Source: JACCTU01 sp963848525 (GTDB lineage: Bacteria > Actinomycetota > Thermoleophilia > Gaiellales > Gaiellaceae). From it: DNA of 64,000 bases. Within the stretch, counting starts at the first letter, position 1; the number at the start of each line of letters is the position of its first letter. A program made the translations under genes and the position numbers. Shown one piece after another: positions 15,324 to 23,280 of this stretch. Under the pieces are notes generated by a model. It was not told the DNA's origin. It was given only the letters and a program-made list of their open reading frames with translations, and made no database searches. The stretch is from positions 186,001 to 250,000 of the forward strand of contig CAWKDZ010000005.1 in the NCBI GenBank assembly GCA_963848525.1, written 5' to 3'.

Positions 15324-15920
15324 CTAACGCTTTCGTGCGAGCAGAGACGTCCCGTTGCCGGCGGCGAAGTCCGCAAAGTCGGCGAAACCGCGACGCGCGA
15401 GCTCGTCGCGCAGTCGCTCGAGCGGCACGTAGATGGGCGTCCCGTCCCCCATCGAGAAGGCGAACAGGGTCCAGCCGCCTGGTCGGACGACGCGCGCGAG
15501 CTCGTCGAAGAACGGGATCATGTTCGCGTGCGTGACGAGGTCGAACGACTCGTCGGCGAACGGCAGGCGCGCGGCGTCCGCCTGCTCGAAGCGAGCGGAC
15601 GGGACCTTCGTGCGCGCGCGCTCGAGCATGTCGGCGGAGACGTCGGCGCCGACGACGGTCGCCTCGGGGAAGCGCTCGACGAGCCGCTTCGCGCCTTCGC
15701 CGGTGCCCGTGCCGAGATCGAGCGCGTCGCGAACCGGCCCGTCGACCGCTGCGAGCGCGACCTCGAACGGCCTGAAGCTGTCCTCGCCCCGGAAGTCGTC
15801 CCAGCGCGGCGCGATCGAGTCGAACATGCGCGCGGTCAATCGCCGGAAGAGCGGCCAGGTCGCCGGCCAGCGCACGGCGACGTCCGTGATCACGCGCGCG
15901 ATCCGCTGCCCGAAGGTCAC
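15324..15920 (-). CDS. Class I SAM-dependent methyltransferase
   Basis: A 198-residue enzyme. Motif I is ALDLGTGTGEGAKRLVERFPEATVVGADVS, motif II FEQADAARLPFADESFDLV, and motif III LARVVRPGGWTLFAFS. An N-terminal amphipathic part (MTFGQRIARVITDVAVRWPATWPLF) might contact the membrane, as in UbiE/MenG-like lipid methyltransferases. The gene overlaps the DUF62 gene by four bases and is the last gene of the haem operon, so a link to quinone or tetrapyrrole metabolism is possible but not shown. Confidence 0.75.
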   Translation of the reverse strand: MTFGQRIARVITDVAVRWPATWPLFRRLTARMFDSIAPRWDDFRGEDSFRPFEVALAAVDGPVRDALDLGTGTGEGAKRLVERFPEATVVGADVSADMLERARTKVPSARFEQADAARLPFADESFDLVTHANMIPFFDELARVVRPGGWTLFAFSMGDGTPIYVPLERLRDELARRGFADFADFAAGNGTSLLARKR

Positions 15921-16720
15921 GGCACGTCCAGGTTGATCCGCAGCTCTTCCCCCGCGTTCGCGGCGAGCATCTCGGCCGCGTTGCCGCGGTTCATCGCGAC
16001 CGCGACGTTGCCGTACGAGTCCTCGTAGAGGATCAGGTCGCCCGAGCGCGCATCCGAGAACGTCCGCGCGGCGACGGCGTAGTAGCGCTGGCCCGCAACC
16101 TCGAGCTCGACACGCGCTCCCGGCTGCACGTCCGCTCGGTCGAGGTGCTCGCGCGTCAGGTTCAGCTGCATGTTGCCGAACGCGTCCACGTAGAGGACGG
16201 TCGCGCTGATGCGGTGCGCGCGCAGCTCGGGCGTCGGCAGCTCGAGCCGGACGAGGGCGCCCGGGTCGATCGGCGGGCCGAGCTCGGCGGGCGCGAGACC
16301 CCGCGCGAGATGTGCGGCGGCGGGCGCGAAGATGTCGCGCCCGTGGAACGTGCGCGAGACGGGCGAGAGCGCGTACTCGGGGTTGACGATCTCGTGCGCT
16401 TCCGCGAGCCCGGCCCGCTCCGCGGCCGGCAGCAGCAGGCCGTTGTCGGGCCCGACGTAGAGCCGCCCGTCACGGTCACGCAGCGCTAGCGCTCTCCGCG
16501 GACCGCCGACGCCCGGATCGACGACGGCGAGGTGGACGCCCTCGGGCATGTACGTCAGCGTGTTCGCGAGCACGAGCGCCCCCTGCACGATCGCGCGCGG
16601 GGGAATCCCGTGCGTGATGTCGACGATCTGCACGTCGGGCGCGATGCGCTTGATCACGCCGTGGCAGGTGCCGACGAAGTCGTCGCGCAGGCCGAAGTCG
16701 CTCAGGAACGTGACGAACAT
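15917..16720 (-). CDS. SAM hydroxide adenosyltransferase (DUF62)
   Basis: A 267-residue member of the DUF62/fluorinase fold. Diagnostic segments occur in order: TFLSDFGLRDDFVG, VDITHGIPPRAI, VVDPGVGGPRR, GPDNGLLLPA, RTFHGRDIFAPAAAHLARG and YVDAFGNMQLN. Characterised members hydrolyse S-adenosylmethionine to adenosine and methionine. The chlorinase/fluorinase insertion loop is not seen, so a hydrolytic role is the likeliest. It overlaps hemD by 19 bases and the next methyltransferase by four, so it is translated with the tetrapyrrole genes. Confidence 0.85.
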   Translation of the reverse strand: MFVTFLSDFGLRDDFVGTCHGVIKRIAPDVQIVDITHGIPPRAIVQGALVLANTLTYMPEGVHLAVVDPGVGGPRRALALRDRDGRLYVGPDNGLLLPAAERAGLAEAHEIVNPEYALSPVSRTFHGRDIFAPAAAHLARGLAPAELGPPIDPGALVRLELPTPELRAHRISATVLYVDAFGNMQLNLTREHLDRADVQPGARVELEVAGQRYYAVAARTFSDARSGDLILYEDSYGNVAVAMNRGNAAEMLAANAGEELRINLDVP

Positions 16721-17349
16721 GCCTCTGCGACGGCGTCGACGAGCCCGTCGAGGTCGTGGGTCCGGGCCTCGGCGACGACCTCGAGGCCCGCGCCCCGCGC
16801 CGCGCGAGTGGTTTGCGGGCCGATCGTGACCGCAGGGAGAGGCGCGCCGAGGGCGGCGAAGGAGCGTGCCGCCGAGCTCGAGGCGAGCACGACGAGGTCG
16901 CCGTCCGGTGCGGACGGCCTGAGCAGGCGAGTCCGGTAGAGCGGGACGAAGTCGGCGTCGAGCGCGTCGGCGAGGACGCGCCGCGAGCCCTCTGCGCCGA
17001 CGAAGAGGACGCGGCCGGTCGGCCGCGGGAACTGCTCGACCAGTCCCTCCTGCGTCGAGACGCTCGGGACGAGGTCGGGCTCGATCCCGAACGTCCGCAG
17101 CGTCTCCGCCGTGCCCGGCCCGACCGCCGCGATCCGCGCGTGGTCGCCCGAGCGCCTACGCGCGAAGAGGTCGGCTCCGTTCGGGCTGGTCACGACCACC
17201 CAGTCGTACCCGCTCGTGTCGATCGCACTCGGCTCCTCCAGCGGCTCGATCTCGATCAGCGGGCATTCGACCACAGCGAGCCCGAGCGCCTCGAGCCGCT
17301 CGACGAGCGGCCCGGCCTGCGCGCGCGGCCTGGTCACGACGACCCTCAT
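16702..17349 (-). CDS. hemD: Uroporphyrinogen-III synthase
   Basis: A 215-residue protein with the weakly conserved HemD pattern: an opening VVVTRPRAQAGPLVERLEALG, WVVVTSPNGADLF, IAAVGPGTAETLRTFGIEPDLVP, VLFVGAEGSRRVLADAL and LVVLASSSAARSF near the end. It closes the linear tetrapyrrole hydroxymethylbilane to uroporphyrinogen III. Its ATG overlaps the end of the (frame-corrected) hemC gene as ATGA, the usual hemCD arrangement. Confidence 0.88.
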   Translation of the reverse strand: MRVVVTRPRAQAGPLVERLEALGLAVVECPLIEIEPLEEPSAIDTSGYDWVVVTSPNGADLFARRRSGDHARIAAVGPGTAETLRTFGIEPDLVPSVSTQEGLVEQFPRPTGRVLFVGAEGSRRVLADALDADFVPLYRTRLLRPSAPDGDLVVLASSSAARSFAALGAPLPAVTIGPQTTRAARGAGLEVVAEARTHDLDGLVDAVAEACSSRS

Positions 17350-18219
17350 GTGTCCGTCACGGCTTCGTGCCGAGCTCGTGACGATGCGAGCTCCGCGAGC
17401 CGGCGCCCGAGCTCGTGGGCGTCGTCGCCGGTCAGCCGCTCGATCCAGGCGCCGTCCTCGTCCGCGACGAGCCCGGTCAGCGTGCGCCCGTCGTGGTGCG
17501 CAGCGACCGGCGCGAGGCAGCCGCCCCCGACGGCCGCGACGCAGCTGCGCTCCGCCTCGACACGGCGGCGCGTCTCCCCATCGTCGACCGCGGCCGACCC
17601 GCGACTCCTCGCCCGCGCGCACCTGAAGGGCGAGCGCGCCCTGACCCGCTTCCGGCAGCAGCTCCTCCGGCTCGAAGCGATGCCCCACCTCCGCGCCGAG
17701 GCCGAGCCGGTCGAGGCCGCAGGCCGCGAGCACCACCGCGTCCAACCCTCGCTCGCCGCGCTTGCGCAGTCGCGTCTCGATGTTCCCGCGCAGCGGCTCG
17801 ATCACGAGCTCCGGCTCGAGCGCGAGCAGCTGCGCGCGCCGGCGTGCGGACGCGGTTCCGACTCGCATCCCGCCGCGAAGCTCGGCCGCGCCGCAGAGCG
17901 CGTCGCGCGCGTCTTCGCGGGCGAGGTACGCGCCGACCGCCAGCCCGTCCGGGTCCTTCGCGGTCATGTCCTTCGCCGAGTGGACCGCGACGTCGATGCG
18001 ACCTGCGAGCAGCGCCTCCTCGAGCTCCTTGACGAAGACGCCGCGGCCGCCGAGCTCGCCGAACGGCTTCGTGCGATCGCGGTCGCCCGCAGTCGTGATC
18101 GGCACGAGCGCGAGCTCGAGTCCGGAGTCGCCGGCCGCCGTGCGCAGGGCGTCCGCGGCGAGCTCCGCCTGCGTGAGCGCGAGCCTACTTCCGCGCGAGC
18201 CGATGCGAACGAGCGCCAC
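17346..18219 (-). pseudogene. hemC: Hydroxymethylbilane synthase, frame broken by one extra base
   Basis: Residues 1-208 read as HemC in one frame: RIGSRGSRLALTQA, TTAGDRDRTKPFGELGGRGVFVKELEEALL, HSAKDMTA with catalytic D84, LRGNIETRL, and PEAGQGALALQVRA. Near 17594-17595 (plus-strand CC) the frame breaks. In the next frame the expected sequence continues AAVDDGETRRRVEAERSC, then VGGGCLAPVAAH, which carries the cysteine (about C234) that holds the dipyrromethane cofactor, and it ends in a TGA overlapping hemD. Deleting one base yields a normal 290-residue enzyme. As sequenced, the product would lack its cofactor cysteine. An error in the sequence is likely because the pathway is otherwise complete. 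Confidence 0.85.
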
Positions 18220-18336
18220 AGCGCCTCCGTCCCGCCCGCGGCTCGCCGCACGCCCGGCCGCGAGGACGGATGCGCACGAACGCGGTCGGCGCCTGCACCG
18301 GCAGCGGCCGTCCCGTCAGCGCGCGCACGGCGGCGT

Positions 18337-19578
18337 TCACCGCTCGTCCTCCAGGCCGAAGAGGTGACGCACCGCGTCAGCATAAATCACCCCATCGGCT
18401 GCCGCGGCTGCCTCTTTCATGCGCACCGTCGGCAGGTGCAGGAGCTTGTTCACGATCTGCGCGGTGACGGACTCGACCGCGCGCCGCTCGGCGTCGGACA
18501 GATCGCCGAGGCGCGCTTCCGCCTTCGCGAGCTCGCGCTGCCGGATCTCTTCGGCGCGCGCGCGCAGCGACGCGATCGCGGGCACGACGTCGAGCGACGC
18601 CTGCCACGTGCGGAAGCGCTCGGCCTCTGCGGCGACGATCGCTTCGGCGACGTCTGCTTCGCGCCGCCTCGCGCCGAGCGACTCCGCCACGACCGCTTCG
18701 AGGTCGTCGATGTCGTAGAGGTAGCACCCGTCGAGCTCGTTGATCGCAGGGTCGAGGTCGCGCGGAACGGCGAGGTCGATCAGGAAGAGCGGCCTGCCGC
18801 GGCGACCGCGCAGCGCACTCTCGACGTCCGCTCGGTGAACGACGAGCTCGGGCGAGCCGGTCGAGGAGACGACGACGTCCGCGCGCGCGAGCTCCTGCTC
18901 GATCTGCGCGAGTGGCGCGGCTGCGCTGCCGAAACGCTCCGCGAGCTCCGCGGCGCGGTCGACCGTGCGGTTCGCGACCACGGCGATCTCGGCCCCGCGC
19001 GAGACGAGGTTCCGTGCCGCCTGCTCACTGACCTTGCCGGCGCCGACGAGCAGGATCCGGCGTCCGTGCAGGTCGCCGAACACCTGCTGCGCGAGCGCCG
19101 CAGCCGCGGCCGAGACGGATGCCGGCGACTCGCCGATCGCGGTCTGCGCGCGCGCCTTCTTCCCGGCGTGCAGCGCCTGCCGGAAGAGCCTGTCGAGCAC
19201 GGCGCCCGTGGCGCCGGCCTCGAAGGCGGAACGCACCTGGCCGAGGATCTCGCCCTCGCCGGGGACGAGCGAGTCGAGGCCCGCGGCGACGCGGAAGAGG
19301 TGGAGCGCAGCGGCCTCGTCGCGGAGCCGGTAGAGCGCGCTCGCGAGCTCGGGCTCCCGCACGAGCAGCAGCTCGGTGGCTGCGCGCTCGGCCTCGACGG
19401 CGTCGTCGTGCGCGACGTAGAGCTCCGTCCGGTTGCAGGTCGACAGGCAGACCGCCTCGCCCGCGCGAGCCGCGAGCTGTCCCGCCACGTCGGCGGCCTC
19501 TTCGAGCCGGAGCGCGACGCGCTCGCGCAGCTCGACGGCCGCGCCGTGATGCGAGACGCCGACGAGCGTGACGTTCAT
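18337..19578 (-). CDS. hemA: Glutamyl-tRNA reductase
   Basis: A 413-residue enzyme that makes glutamate-1-semialdehyde from charged tRNA-Glu. Catalytic C48 lies in the signature CLSTCNRTELY; next come VPGEGEILGQVR, HAGKKARAQTAIGESPASVS and the NADPH site ILLVGAGKVSEQAARNL, then LIDLAVPRDLDPAI and the C-terminal dimerisation helices ending LPTVRMKEAA. The ATG overlaps the ccsA stop by four bases. After its stop there is an unusually long 117-base gap before hemC. Confidence 0.93.
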   Translation of the reverse strand: MNVTLVGVSHHGAAVELRERVALRLEEAADVAGQLAARAGEAVCLSTCNRTELYVAHDDAVEAERAATELLLVREPELASALYRLRDEAAALHLFRVAAGLDSLVPGEGEILGQVRSAFEAGATGAVLDRLFRQALHAGKKARAQTAIGESPASVSAAAAALAQQVFGDLHGRRILLVGAGKVSEQAARNLVSRGAEIAVVANRTVDRAAELAERFGSAAAPLAQIEQELARADVVVSSTGSPELVVHRADVESALRGRRGRPLFLIDLAVPRDLDPAINELDGCYLYDIDDLEAVVAESLGARRREADVAEAIVAAEAERFRTWQASLDVVPAIASLRARAEEIRQRELAKAEARLGDLSDAERRAVESVTAQIVNKLLHLPTVRMKEAAAAADGVIYADAVRHLFGLEDER

Positions 19579-20333
19579 CCGAGGTGCCCCGCCGGCAGAC
19601 CGAGGAACGCGACGAGCGCGAAGCCCGCGAGGGTCAGGTACGCGGCCCGGCGACCGCGCCAGCCGAGCTCCCGACGCAGCAGCAGTGCCAGGCCGAACAC
19701 GACCCACGCTGCGACCGCGCCGGCGACGGCGAGATCGAGCTCGTGCCCGCGCACGAAGCCGAGCGCGATCCCCGAGGTGAACACGAGCAGCGCGACGGCC
19801 GCGACGCGCGCGAAGAGCTCGTCGAGCGTGAGCAGCGACGGCGGCCCGAGCCGGAGCAGCCCGACCGGTCGCCGCTTCAGGCGCCGCTCCTGCCAGAGGT
19901 AGAGGCCCGCGAGCGCGGCCGCCAGCGCGAACCCGGCGAAGCCGGCGAGCACGAGCCCGACGTGCACCGCGACGAAGAGCTCCGAGCCTGTCGTCTCCGC
20001 GGCACCGCCGAGCCCCGCCAGCGCGAAGAGGAGCACCGCGGCCGGCATCACCGCGAGCCCGAGCAGCCGGTAGCGCGGACTGCAGCCCCAGATCAGGTAG
20101 GCGCCGACGGCGAGCCAGACGAAGAGGTTGAGCGCGCCCGCCCACGTCGCCCACGGGAACCCGTCCGCGCGCAGTGCCTGGGCCGCAAGCAGCGCGGTCT
20201 GGGCGAGCCAGCCGATCCGGACGCCCCAGATCGCGAGCCGCGTCGCGAGCTCCGGGCGCCGCAGCACGCCGACGTACGCGACCGCCGCCTCGCAGTACGC
20301 GAGCAGCGCGGGCCAGAAGAGCAGCTCAGCCAC
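19575..20333 (-). CDS. ccsA: CcsA/HemX-like cytochrome c assembly membrane protein
   Basis: A 252-residue polytopic membrane protein with about eight hydrophobic segments. FPWATWAGALNLFVWLA corresponds to the conserved aromatic loop, and histidines in 'FVAVHVGLVLAG' and 'ISFVRGHE'-like positions (GFVRGHELDL) fit haem-binding His residues of the CcsA/HemX family. It lies between a CcmD-like gene and hemA; a hemX gene next to hemA is common in Gram-positive bacteria, so a role either in haem delivery to cytochrome c or in control of HemA level is possible. Confidence 0.75.
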   Translation of the reverse strand: MAELLFWPALLAYCEAAVAYVGVLRRPELATRLAIWGVRIGWLAQTALLAAQALRADGFPWATWAGALNLFVWLAVGAYLIWGCSPRYRLLGLAVMPAAVLLFALAGLGGAAETTGSELFVAVHVGLVLAGFAGFALAAALAGLYLWQERRLKRRPVGLLRLGPPSLLTLDELFARVAAVALLVFTSGIALGFVRGHELDLAVAGAVAAWVVFGLALLLRRELGWRGRRAAYLTLAGFALVAFLGLPAGHLG

Positions 20334-20475
20334 GGCGCTCCCGCGCGAGCTCGACGAGCTCGCCGACCTCGCGCTCGAGGCGGGCCAGCTTCGCGGAGAT
20401 GATCACGACGTACGCGAGCACGACCGCGAGCACGACCAGGTAGGCGGCGGCCAGATACTTCTCACCCGAGCTCAA
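20326..20475 (-). CDS. ccmD: Small CcmD-like single-span membrane protein
   Basis: A 49-residue ORF that overlaps the end of ccmC (TTG start at 20475) and the start of ccsA. The product begins SSGEKYLAAAYLVVLAVVLAYV, a single transmembrane helix, followed by a charged coiled-coil-like tail (KLARLEREVGELVEL). Length, topology and position directly after ccmC match CcmD, the small protein that holds CcmABC together and releases holo-CcmE. The TTG start is inferred; no better start is available. Confidence 0.7.
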   Translation of the reverse strand: MSSGEKYLAAAYLVVLAVVLAYVVIISAKLARLEREVGELVELARERRG

Positions 20476-21172
20476 GTGCCTCCCGCAGCTCGCGCAGCCG
20501 GACGTCGAGACGCTTCCCCGCGAGCTCGTTCAGGTAGAGCGCGCCGGCGAGCAGGAGCGTTCCGGCGAGGCAGACGCAGAACGTGAAGAACATCGCGTCG
20601 GACATCTGCGGTCCGTCGCGCGTGAACACGACGGGGTGGATGAAGTTCTCGGCGAGCCGGATCGCGAGGAAGCTGATCGGGATCAGCACGACGCCGAAGA
20701 GCGCGTACACGGCGGAGATGCGCGCGCGACCGGGTCCTTCCGCGAGCGAGAAGCGCAGCATGAAATACGCCGCGTAGAAGAGGAACAGGACCAGGAAGAG
20801 CACGAGCTGCTGCTCGCCCCAGCTCCACCAGATCCCCCACGACGTCTTCGCCCAGATCGAGCCGGTGACGAGCGTGAGCGTGCCGAAGATCGTGCCCATG
20901 TGCACGGCGGTGTAGCTCTCGAGGTCGTAGCGCGGCTCCCGCGTCCAGAGCAGTCGCAGCGCCTTCCACGCACCCCAGCCGAAGCACGCGTAGGCGGTCA
21001 GCGCGATCGGGACGTGGAGGTAGAAGATCCGTTGGCTGGGACCCTGGTCGGCGTCCTCGGGAGCCCAGAGCAACGCGAGCGTCGCGCCCGCAACCAGCAC
21101 CGCGGCAGCGGCGAGCGAGACGGCGACTCCGCCCCTATTCCGTGACCACGTACTCAAAGCTCGCCCACGCAA
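20462..21172 (-). CDS. ccmC: Haem exporter protein CcmC
   Basis: A 236-residue membrane protein with six hydrophobic segments. The tryptophan-rich signature is AKTSWGIWWSWGEQQL, flanked by the haem-ligand histidines in IFYLHVPIAL and NFIHPVVF. It passes haem to CcmE in system I cytochrome c maturation. It overlaps ccmB by 38 bases and CcmD by 14, so translation is tightly coupled. A ccmE gene is not in the window. Confidence 0.92.
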   Translation of the reverse strand: MRGRALSTWSRNRGGVAVSLAAAAVLVAGATLALLWAPEDADQGPSQRIFYLHVPIALTAYACFGWGAWKALRLLWTREPRYDLESYTAVHMGTIFGTLTLVTGSIWAKTSWGIWWSWGEQQLVLFLVLFLFYAAYFMLRFSLAEGPGRARISAVYALFGVVLIPISFLAIRLAENFIHPVVFTRDGPQMSDAMFFTFCVCLAGTLLLAGALYLNELAGKRLDVRLRELREALELG

Positions 21173-21773
21173 GTATCACGAAAACGGCGTCGTAGAGACC
21201 GAGAAAGGCGAGATAGCGCGCGGGCTCGTCGGTGACCGCGGCGCCGACGCCGCCGACGAGGATCGGCAGCGCGAGCGGGAGGAAGAGGAGCGGGAACAGC
21301 AGCTCGCGCGCGCGGCCGGCCGCGGCCATCGCGGCAAGGATCGCGCCGACGGAGCAGATGCCGATGTCGGCGAGCGCGACCGCCGTGACGGTCTCCCACG
21401 AGAGCGCCTCGAAGAAGAGCGCGTACGCCGGCAGCGCGATCGCCTCGGCGGCGGCGAGGAACGCGAGCGTGGCCACGACCTTGCCGAGCCAGATCGCGCT
21501 GCGGTCGACCGGCGCGAGCACGAGCGCGTCGAGGACGTGCTGCTCGCGCTCGGGGACGAAGGCACGGGTCAGGCCGAGCAGCGCGGTGAACAGGATCGCG
21601 ACCCAGAGCAGTCCGATCGACGCGCGCTCCGAGCCGCCGCCGGGGAGCGCGAACCGGAAGGCGACCAGGGTCGCGACGACGAAGAGGAGCATCGCGGGCA
21701 GGGTCTCGCGCGCACGCAGCTCGAGCAGCAGGTCCTTGCGCGCAAGCGCCGCGACGTCCGCGAAGTAGCTCAC
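21135..21773 (-). CDS. ccmB: Haem ABC exporter membrane subunit CcmB
   Basis: A 212-residue membrane protein with six hydrophobic segments and the CcmB start 'ALARKDLLLELRARETLPAMLLFVV', plus FVPEREQHVLDALVLAPVDR. It forms an ABC complex with CcmA and CcmC and uses ATP to free haem-loaded CcmE. Four-base overlap with ccmA. Confidence 0.9.
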   Translation of the reverse strand: MSYFADVAALARKDLLLELRARETLPAMLLFVVATLVAFRFALPGGGSERASIGLLWVAILFTALLGLTRAFVPEREQHVLDALVLAPVDRSAIWLGKVVATLAFLAAAEAIALPAYALFFEALSWETVTAVALADIGICSVGAILAAMAAAGRARELLFPLLFLPLALPILVGGVGAAVTDEPARYLAFLGLYDAVFVILAWASFEYVVTE

Positions 21774-22351
21774 AGCGCCACCGCTCCCGTCGCGAGTGGC
21801 TGCAACCGCGCAGGGTCGTGCGTCGCGACGAGGAACGTCGAGCGACCGCGCCGTTCGTCCAGCTCGCGCTCGAGCAGCTCGACACCCGCGGCGTCGAGCC
21901 CGGAGAACGGCTCGTCGAGGAGCAGCAGCGTCGGCTCGTGCAGCAACGCGCGGCAGAGCGCGAGTCGCTGGAGCATCCCGCGCGAGTACGTCCCGGCCCG
22001 CTCGTTGCGCGCGTCCCAGAGCCCGAACCGCTCGAGCACCATCCCGACCCGCTCGGCTCCGTCCGCGACCCGGTAGAGCCGCGCGTACAGGCGCAGATTC
22101 TCGAGCGCGGAGAGCTCGCGGTAGACGAGCGGCTCGTGGCCGAGGTAGCCGAGGTCGGCACGCTCGACGTCGACCTCGAGCGTCCCGCCGGTCGGCGCGG
22201 CGAGACCGGAGACCAGCCGGAGCAGCGTCGTCTTGCCCGAGCCGTTCGGTCCCGTCACGAGCACGAACTCGCCGCGCTCGACGTCGAGGTCGAGCCCTCG
22301 CAGAACGCGCTTCGACCCGTACCGACGCTCGAGCCCGCGCGCGCGGATCAC
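21770..22351 (-). CDS. ccmA: Haem ABC exporter ATP-binding subunit CcmA
   Basis: A 193-residue ABC ATPase: Walker A GPNGSGKTT, a signature YSRGMLQRLALCRALL (S-R-G-M variant of LSGGQ), Walker B LLLLDEPFSGLD and the switch His in VATHDPARL. Size and position before ccmB identify CcmA. The gene overlaps moaB by four bases. Confidence 0.88.
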   Translation of the reverse strand: MIRARGLERRYGSKRVLRGLDLDVERGEFVLVTGPNGSGKTTLLRLVSGLAAPTGGTLEVDVERADLGYLGHEPLVYRELSALENLRLYARLYRVADGAERVGMVLERFGLWDARNERAGTYSRGMLQRLALCRALLHEPTLLLLDEPFSGLDAAGVELLERELDERRGRSTFLVATHDPARLQPLATGAVAL

Positions 22352-22827
22352 GTGTGGGCGTGTGCTGTTGGCTGATCGGTCAACAGCTTCAGCGCGTGCT
22401 CGATGGCGGGCCGAAGAACTGCGTAACCGTCGCGGCAGCCCCCGGTCGAGCCGGGGAGGTTGACGACGAGCGTCGCACCGCGTGTGCCCGCGATGCCGCG
22501 GGACAGCATCGCGTGCGGCGTCTTGGCGATCGAGTCGGCGCGGATCGCCTCGGCAAGCCCTGGGGCCTGTCGGTCGAGCGCGTCGGCGGTCGCCTCCGGC
22601 GTCACATCGCGCGGCGCGACGCCGGTCCCGCCCGTCGTCAGCACGAGCTGCGCGTCGGCGGCAAGCTCGCCGATTGCCCCGGCAATCGCCTCGCGTTCGT
22701 CTGCGACGGTACGCCGGACGACCTCGAACCGGTCGGCCTGGAGCAGCACCTCGAGGAGGTCGCCGCTCGTGTCCTCGCGCGTGCCGGCGACGACGGAGTC
22801 GGAGACGGTCAAAACCGCGGCCTTCAC
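22348..22827 (-). CDS. moaB: Molybdopterin adenylyltransferase/MoaB-Mog family protein
   Basis: A 159-residue protein with the MoCF-biosynthesis fold: LTVSDSV at the start, LVLTTGGTGVAPRDVTPEAT in the centre (the dinucleotide/MPT-binding loop) and VVNLPGSTGGCRDGY near the end. It adenylylates molybdopterin. It overlaps moaC by four bases, so molybdenum cofactor synthesis is coupled to the cytochrome genes downstream. Confidence 0.88.
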   Translation of the reverse strand: MKAAVLTVSDSVVAGTREDTSGDLLEVLLQADRFEVVRRTVADEREAIAGAIGELAADAQLVLTTGGTGVAPRDVTPEATADALDRQAPGLAEAIRADSIAKTPHAMLSRGIAGTRGATLVVNLPGSTGGCRDGYAVLRPAIEHALKLLTDQPTAHAHT

Positions 22828-23267
22828 GCCTTCGTCTTCTCCAGCAGCCGGATCGACTCGACGGTCAGCTCCTTGTCGACGGCCTTCGCCATGTCGTAGA
22901 CGGTGAGCGCGGCGACGCTCGCGGCGGTGAGCGCCTCCATCTCGACGCCCGTCTGCGCGGTCGTCTCGACCGTCGCCCGGATTGCAACGTGATCCTCCTC
23001 GACCTCGAGCGAGACCTCGATGTGCGAGAGCGGCAGCGGATGGCAGAGCGGGATCAGCTCGCTCGTCCGCTTCGCGGCCATGATCCCCGCGAGCTGCGCC
23101 GTCGTCAGCGCGTCGCCCTTCGGCAGCTCTCGCAGGCGCCGCGCCGTCTCGGGCGCCATGCGCACCTCGGCGCCGGCGGTCGCGCGGCGTCGCGTCGCCG
23201 GCTTGCCGCCGACGTCGACCATCCGGACCGCGCCTGACGGATCGACGTGGGAAAGCCCGTCGCTCAC
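22824..23267 (-). CDS. moaC: Cyclic pyranopterin monophosphate synthase MoaC
   Basis: A 147-residue protein with MoaC hallmarks: MVDVGGKPATRRRATAGAEV, GIMAAKRTSELIPLCHPLPLSHIEV and GVEMEALTAASVAALTVYDMAKAVDK. It forms cyclic pyranopterin monophosphate after MoaA. The GTG start is seven bases from a -10-like TAGGGT, whose first three bases are the stop codon of otsA, so this gene probably has its own promoter and opens the moa-ccm-hem operon. Confidence 0.92.
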   Translation of the reverse strand: MSDGLSHVDPSGAVRMVDVGGKPATRRRATAGAEVRMAPETARRLRELPKGDALTTAQLAGIMAAKRTSELIPLCHPLPLSHIEVSLEVEEDHVAIRATVETTAQTGVEMEALTAASVAALTVYDMAKAVDKELTVESIRLLEKTKA

Positions 23268-23274
23268 GTGCGGA

Positions 23275-23280
23275 ACCCTA
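23275..23280 (-). promoter_or_regulatory. -10 element TAGGGT of the moa-ccm-hem operon
   Basis: TAGGGT on the minus strand ends seven bases before the moaC GTG, the same hexamer and spacing as for the Cys-rich ORF at 1645. The TAG is also the otsA stop codon. No -35 consensus is visible. Confidence 0.45.

Noticed and set aside
16756..19902. A 1048-codon frame antisense to hemD-hemC-hemA
   Set aside because: No motif or membrane pattern, and the opposite strand carries hem genes with all key residues.
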